From positions 1 to 8,974 of the forward strand of contig JANXRU010000344.1 in assembly GCA_025356715.1 (NCBI GenBank): a DNA stretch of 8,974 nucleotides. The letters are read 5' to 3'. Positions 6,629 to 8,974 of this stretch are shown here, piece after piece. Below the pieces are notes generated by a model. That model was given only the letters and a program-made list of their open reading frames with translations, was not told the DNA's origin and made no database searches. Both the position numbers and the translations under genes were made by a program. This DNA comes from Bacteroidota bacterium (GTDB lineage Bacteria; Bacteroidota; Bacteroidia; B-17B0; B-17BO). How positions within the stretch are numbered: the first letter of the stretch is position 1; each line of letters begins with the position of its first letter.

Positions 6629-6644
6629 TGAGTTCATGAACTCA
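6629..6644. promoter_or_regulatory. Perfect 16-base palindrome upstream of the ArsC-like gene
   Basis: TGAGTTCATGAACTCA is fully self-complementary. ACTGAGT occurs both at 6627-6633 and at 6644-6650, forming a direct repeat across the palindrome's ends. It lies 29 bases before the ArsC-like start at 6600, a position fitting an operator. It may instead be part of the surrounding inverted-repeat element. Confidence 0.35.
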
Positions 6645-6712
6645 CTGAGTATATTTTATAAATATAAAAAACATTCAAAATAAAGTATCAATTCTTTCTA
6701 AATTTTGGTTAT

Positions 6713-6747
6713 AAAAAAGGAGATACAAATTCTGTGCATCTCCTTTT
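6713..6747 (-). terminator. Intrinsic terminator of the RluB-type gene
   Basis: On the minus strand AAAAGGAGAT (6747-6738) pairs perfectly over ten bases with ATCTCCTTTT (6724-6715), with a 13-base loop that can add three more pairs (ACA/TGT). The second arm runs into TTTTTT (6718-6713). It lies about 30 bases after the TAA at 6776-6778. This isolates the ArsC-like gene from the upstream gene. Confidence 0.78.
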
Positions 6748-6775
6748 AACTCTATAACTCTGTGTTGAAATTATT

Positions 6776-8554
6776 TTATCCCAACATTTTCAAGAAATCA
6801 ATTTCTTTTTCTGTTAAGAAACGAAATTTAGAACGAGGTAAGTCTTTTTTAGTTAAACCTGCAAAAGCAACTCTATCTAACTTCATGACTTCATAACCTA
6901 AGTGCTCAAACATACGACGAACAATGCGATTACGGCCACTGTGTATTTCAACTCCTAATTCTGATTTACCTTCTCCAACATATTCTAATGCATCTGGTTT
7001 TACAAAGCCATCTGCTAATTCAACTCCTTCACTTATTTGTTTGAAATCTTCAGAGGTAATTCTTTTATCTAATACAACATGGTAAATTTTACGAACCAAA
7101 AATTTCGGATGCGTCAACTTAGCTGTCATATCACCGTCATTGGTAAATAATAAAATACCCGTTGTATTTCTATCTAAACGACCAACAGGATACAAGCGCT
7201 CTTTACAAGCATTACGTATCAATTCCATTACTGTTTTACGCTCCTCTGGATCATCCATGGTTGTGATGTAATCCTTAGGTTTGTTCAATAATAAATACTT
7301 TTTTACTTCGTTTTTAATAGGAACGCCACCATAAGAAACTACATCGGTAGGATTAACTTTATACCCCATTTCAACTACTATTTTGCCATTTACAGTAACA
7401 ACACCTGTTGCTATTAAAACGTCTGCCTCTCTTCGAGAACAAATACCTGCATTAGCTACATAGCGATTTAATCGAACAGCACCATCACTTACATTTTTTT
7501 GAGTAGATGTTTTAGATGGTCCAGATTTTTTAGATTTTTCTACAACACGTTCTGTTTTTGACAATCTTGGTTCGTAAGATTTTTTATCATCATCAAATGT
7601 TTTACGAGGTCTATCTCCAAAACTTTTAGAATCACGTTTTTCGAATGTTTTTTTCTCTCCTTCAAAAAATGATTTACGTTCAGTTCTATCTCCGAAACTT
7701 TTAGATTCTCTTTTTTCAGTAAAATTACCTTCGCGTTTAGCGTAAGGCTTTTTTTCGCCGTCACCAAAGCTTTTGCGAGGTCTGCTTTCAGATGATGAAT
7801 CCTCTCTTTTTGTGTAGGAGCGTTTTTCTCCTGTTGCTGAGCCCGTCGAAGTATCACGTTTGGCATAAGGTTTTCTTTCACCGTCACCAAAGCTTTTGCG
7901 AGGACCTGCACTTTCATATTTACCATCTTCACGTTTCACAAATGGTTTTCGTTCGCCATCACCAAAACTTGAGCGTGGTTTTCTATCTGAGTATGAATCG
8001 TCACGTTTTGTATACGAACGTTTTTCACCGTCTTCACGTTTTGCAAAAGGCTTTCTTTCGTCATCACCAAAACTTCTACGAGGTCTGCTTTCAGAAGATG
8101 AATCATCGCGTTTTGTATAAGAACGTTTTTCTCCGTCACCAAAACTCTTACGAGGAGATGCACTTTCATATTTACCATCTGCTCTTTTTACAAATGGCTT
8201 ACTTTCATTATCACCAAAGCTTCTTCGTGGTCTGGATTCAGAACCGGAATCTTCACGTTTTGTAAATGGTTTTCTTTCTGATGAATAAGGACGTTTTTCT
8301 TTATCTCCAAAACCACCAGTAGATTTTGAACGGAAGCTACCATCTTGGCGTTTACCAAATGTTCTTTTTTCTCCTGAAAATGATTTTTTCTCATCATCTC
8401 CAGCAGTTTTTCTTGTGCGACTATCATCACCATCCTCACGTTTTTTATAAGGGCGTTTTGGTTTATCCGAACTTGAAAACGATTTACGTTTATTAAAATC
8501 TGATGAACCACCTTTTGAAAACGTTTTTCTTGGCCCTGAACTTTCTCTACTCAT
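6776..8554 (-). CDS. rluB: RluB-type rRNA pseudouridine synthase with a long charged, repetitive N-terminal tail
   Basis: With the ATG at 8554 the protein has 592 residues. Residues 1 to about 355 form a low-complexity tail rich in Lys, Arg, Asp, Glu, Ser, Gly and Phe/Tyr, with recurring SFGD and KRED/KRDD blocks, predicted disordered. An S4 RNA-binding domain follows (about 360-415, VRLNRYVANAGICSRREADV). The RsuA/RluB/E/F catalytic domain comes next, with GRLDRNTTGILLFTN (458-472) holding the expected nucleophile Asp461, LTHPKFLVRKIYHV, and SGRNRIVRRMFEHLGYEVMKL. The E. coli relative RluB (U2605 of 23S rRNA) has no such N-terminal tail; its extension is C-terminal. The frame stays open to a TTG at 8572, but that TTG is the 3' end of a TACATTTG promoter octamer, so the ATG at 8554 is preferred. 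A strong terminator follows. The rRNA target is inferred from the family. Confidence 0.88.
   Translation of the reverse strand: MSRESSGPRKTFSKGGSSDFNKRKSFSSSDKPKRPYKKREDGDDSRTRKTAGDDEKKSFSGEKRTFGKRQDGSFRSKSTGGFGDKEKRPYSSERKPFTKREDSGSESRPRRSFGDNESKPFVKRADGKYESASPRKSFGDGEKRSYTKRDDSSSESRPRRSFGDDERKPFAKREDGEKRSYTKRDDSYSDRKPRSSFGDGERKPFVKREDGKYESAGPRKSFGDGERKPYAKRDTSTGSATGEKRSYTKREDSSSESRPRKSFGDGEKKPYAKREGNFTEKRESKSFGDRTERKSFFEGEKKTFEKRDSKSFGDRPRKTFDDDKKSYEPRLSKTERVVEKSKKSGPSKTSTQKNVSDGAVRLNRYVANAGICSRREADVLIATGVVTVNGKIVVEMGYKVNPTDVVSYGGVPIKNEVKKYLLLNKPKDYITTMDDPEERKTVMELIRNACKERLYPVGRLDRNTTGILLFTNDGDMTAKLTHPKFLVRKIYHVVLDKRITSEDFKQISEGVELADGFVKPDALEYVGEGKSELGVEIHSGRNRIVRRMFEHLGYEVMKLDRVAFAGLTKKDLPRSKFRFLTEKEIDFLKMLG
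7567..8365 (-). repeat. Degenerate in-frame repeats encoding SFGD / KRED blocks
   Basis: The region codes for roughly residues 64-330 of the RluB-type protein (numbered from the ATG at 8554). Eight SFGD blocks occur, 24-41 residues apart, alternating with about a dozen aromatic-x-KR-(E/D)-D blocks such as KPFAKREDG, RSYTKRDDS and KPFVKREDG. At the DNA level, a 23-base stretch at 7759-7781 recurs exactly at 7881-7903, so some copies look recent. The periodicity is coding and irregular in length, not a CRISPR-like array. Confidence 0.85.
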
Positions 8555-8569
8555 TATACTATTTTTTTG

Positions 8570-8577
8570 CAAATGTA
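8570..8577 (-). promoter_or_regulatory. Candidate -7 element (TACATTTG) for the RluB-type gene
   Basis: The minus strand reads TACATTTG, a perfect TANNTTTG match, 15 bases before the ATG at 8554. It is identical to the octamer before the UbiD-family gene. No TTTG is seen about 20 bases further upstream. It argues against translation from the TTG at 8572. Confidence 0.5.
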
Positions 8578-8649
8578 CTCATTTATTAGGGATTAGTGGC
8601 TAGAGTTTAGGTATTAGTGGAATTTTAGTGTGGAATTACACAAAAAAAC

Positions 8650-8657
8650 TATCTTTG
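8650..8657 (+). promoter_or_regulatory. Candidate -7 element (TATCTTTG) for trmH, implying a leaderless or near-leaderless mRNA
   Basis: TATCTTTG matches TANNTTTG exactly and ends only four bases before the ATG at 8662. With the usual distance from this element to the start site, transcription would begin at or next to the start codon. A -33 element is weak (TTTT at 8623-8626, 23 bases away). The divergent spacer 8555-8661 thus carries one -7 match for each gene. Confidence 0.5.
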
Positions 8658-8661
8658 TCAA

Positions 8662-8974
8662 ATGTTGGATTTAGAATATAAAAAGGCGCTAACTCAGTAT
8701 TTAGAGGGCTTTGTGAGTGAACGACGACGAGGCCGATTAGCAGAAGTATTAGCTGCTAGAACTAATCATTTAACCGTTGTACTTGAAGACGTTTATCAAT
8801 CTCACAATTTCAGTGCTGTATTGCGTAGTGCAGATATTTTTGGCATACAAAGCATCAATTTTATTGAAAACAGAAATAAATACAAAATTAGTGAAGACGT
8901 GTCGATGGGCTCCACGCAATGGCTTACGCTTAATCGCTACCAAAAACATGAGAATAACACCAAAGCATGTCTTT
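8662..8974 (+). CDS. trmH: TrmH: tRNA (guanosine-18-2'-O)-methyltransferase, N-terminal part (runs off the right edge)
   Basis: SPOUT-family enzyme that uses S-adenosylmethionine to methylate the ribose of G18 in the tRNA D-loop. There are 104 complete codons before the window ends. The visible part matches TrmH: RRGRLAEVLAARTNHLTVVLEDV (22-44), then SHNFSAVLRSADIFGI (47-62), equivalent to the E. coli KPHNVSAIIRTADAVGV segment. Arg55 is at the position of the catalytic arginine (Arg41 in E. coli). The SAM-binding trefoil knot lies beyond the edge. The start is the ATG at 8662; an in-frame TAG at 8626-8628 rules out a longer form from the usual start codons upstream. It is divergent from the RluB-type gene, 107 bases away. 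A related SpoU-class methyltransferase with another target is possible, but the N-terminal arrangement favours TrmH. Confidence 0.88.
   Translation, partial: MLDLEYKKALTQYLEGFVSERRRGRLAEVLAARTNHLTVVLEDVYQSHNFSAVLRSADIFGIQSINFIENRNKYKISEDVSMGSTQWLTLNRYQKHENNTKACL

Larger units (their letters stand above)
6607..6776. repeat. Inverted-repeat-bounded spacer with flanking TTATTT, possibly MITE-like
   Basis: TTTCACACAGAG... (6613-6634) and AACTC...CTGTGTTGAAA (6748-6770) are imperfect inverted repeats, 18 matches in about 22 positions plus one gap by my alignment. Directly outside each lies TTATTT (6607-6612 and 6771-6776), like a target-site duplication. The interior has no gene but contains the palindrome at 6629 and the terminator at 6715. 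In A/T-rich DNA the six-base duplication could be chance. Confidence 0.3.

Noticed and set aside
7792..8265. Long open frames on the plus strand and in a second minus frame inside the repeat-rich part of the RluB-type gene
   Set aside because: They follow the codon bias of the repeat (few stops arise opposite Lys/Arg/Ser/Phe-rich codons). Their products are monotonous His/Phe/Leu strings with no domain, and the sense frame continues directly into a recognisable enzyme.
7567..8365. CRISPR-like array because of regular short repeats
   Set aside because: Repeat units are degenerate, vary in spacing, stay in frame throughout and encode a protein tail; no cas genes are nearby.

Overview
The window looks like chromosomal DNA of a low-GC member of the Bacteroidota, most likely a marine-type Flavobacteriaceae. 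Three things point there. Leader sequences are A-rich with no convincing Shine-Dalgarno sequences. Several start codons are preceded by octamers matching the Bacteroidota sigma -7 element TANNTTTG. The gene products (UbiD-family decarboxylase, PurD, a pseudouridine synthase with a long charged repetitive N-terminus) resemble flavobacterial versions. The assignment is from memory of family sequences; no search was run.

Layout, left to right. Positions 1-90 hold the N-terminus of a UbiD-family decarboxylase on the minus strand. A small NTF2/SnoaL-like protein follows on the plus strand (207-584) and meets uridine kinase (586-1197, minus) with one base between the stop codons. A minus-strand run from 4068 to 586 reads, in transcription order, mnmH/selU (tRNA 2-selenouridine synthase), selD (selenophosphate synthetase), rluF-like pseudouridine synthase and udk. 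mnmH and selD are one base apart. A divergent plus-strand block carries a small, very basic predicted secreted protein (4248-4646), a clear intrinsic terminator, and purD (4725-6008), whose putative -7 element overlaps the terminator T-tract. After a 241-base spacer with a GC-rich imperfect palindrome come an ArsC/Spx-fold protein (6250-6600, minus), a 175-base spacer with inverted repeats and a strong minus-strand terminator, and an RluB-type pseudouridine synthase with a repetitive tail of about 355 residues (6776-8554, minus). The window ends inside a divergent trmH (8662 onward, plus).

Functional theme. Five of the ten genes act on RNA modification: mnmH, selD (selenium donor for mnmH), two S4-domain pseudouridine synthases, and trmH. 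SelD makes selenophosphate, which MnmH uses to convert 2-thiouridine to 2-selenouridine at the wobble position of certain tRNAs. udk (pyrimidine salvage) and purD (purine synthesis) are nucleotide housekeeping. I see no phage, insertion sequence, CRISPR array, tRNA or rRNA. No clearly new multi-gene system is present. The most unexplained parts are the palindromic spacer near 6053-6205, the inverted-repeat spacer at 6607-6776, the basic secreted protein, and the repeat-rich tail of the pseudouridine synthase.
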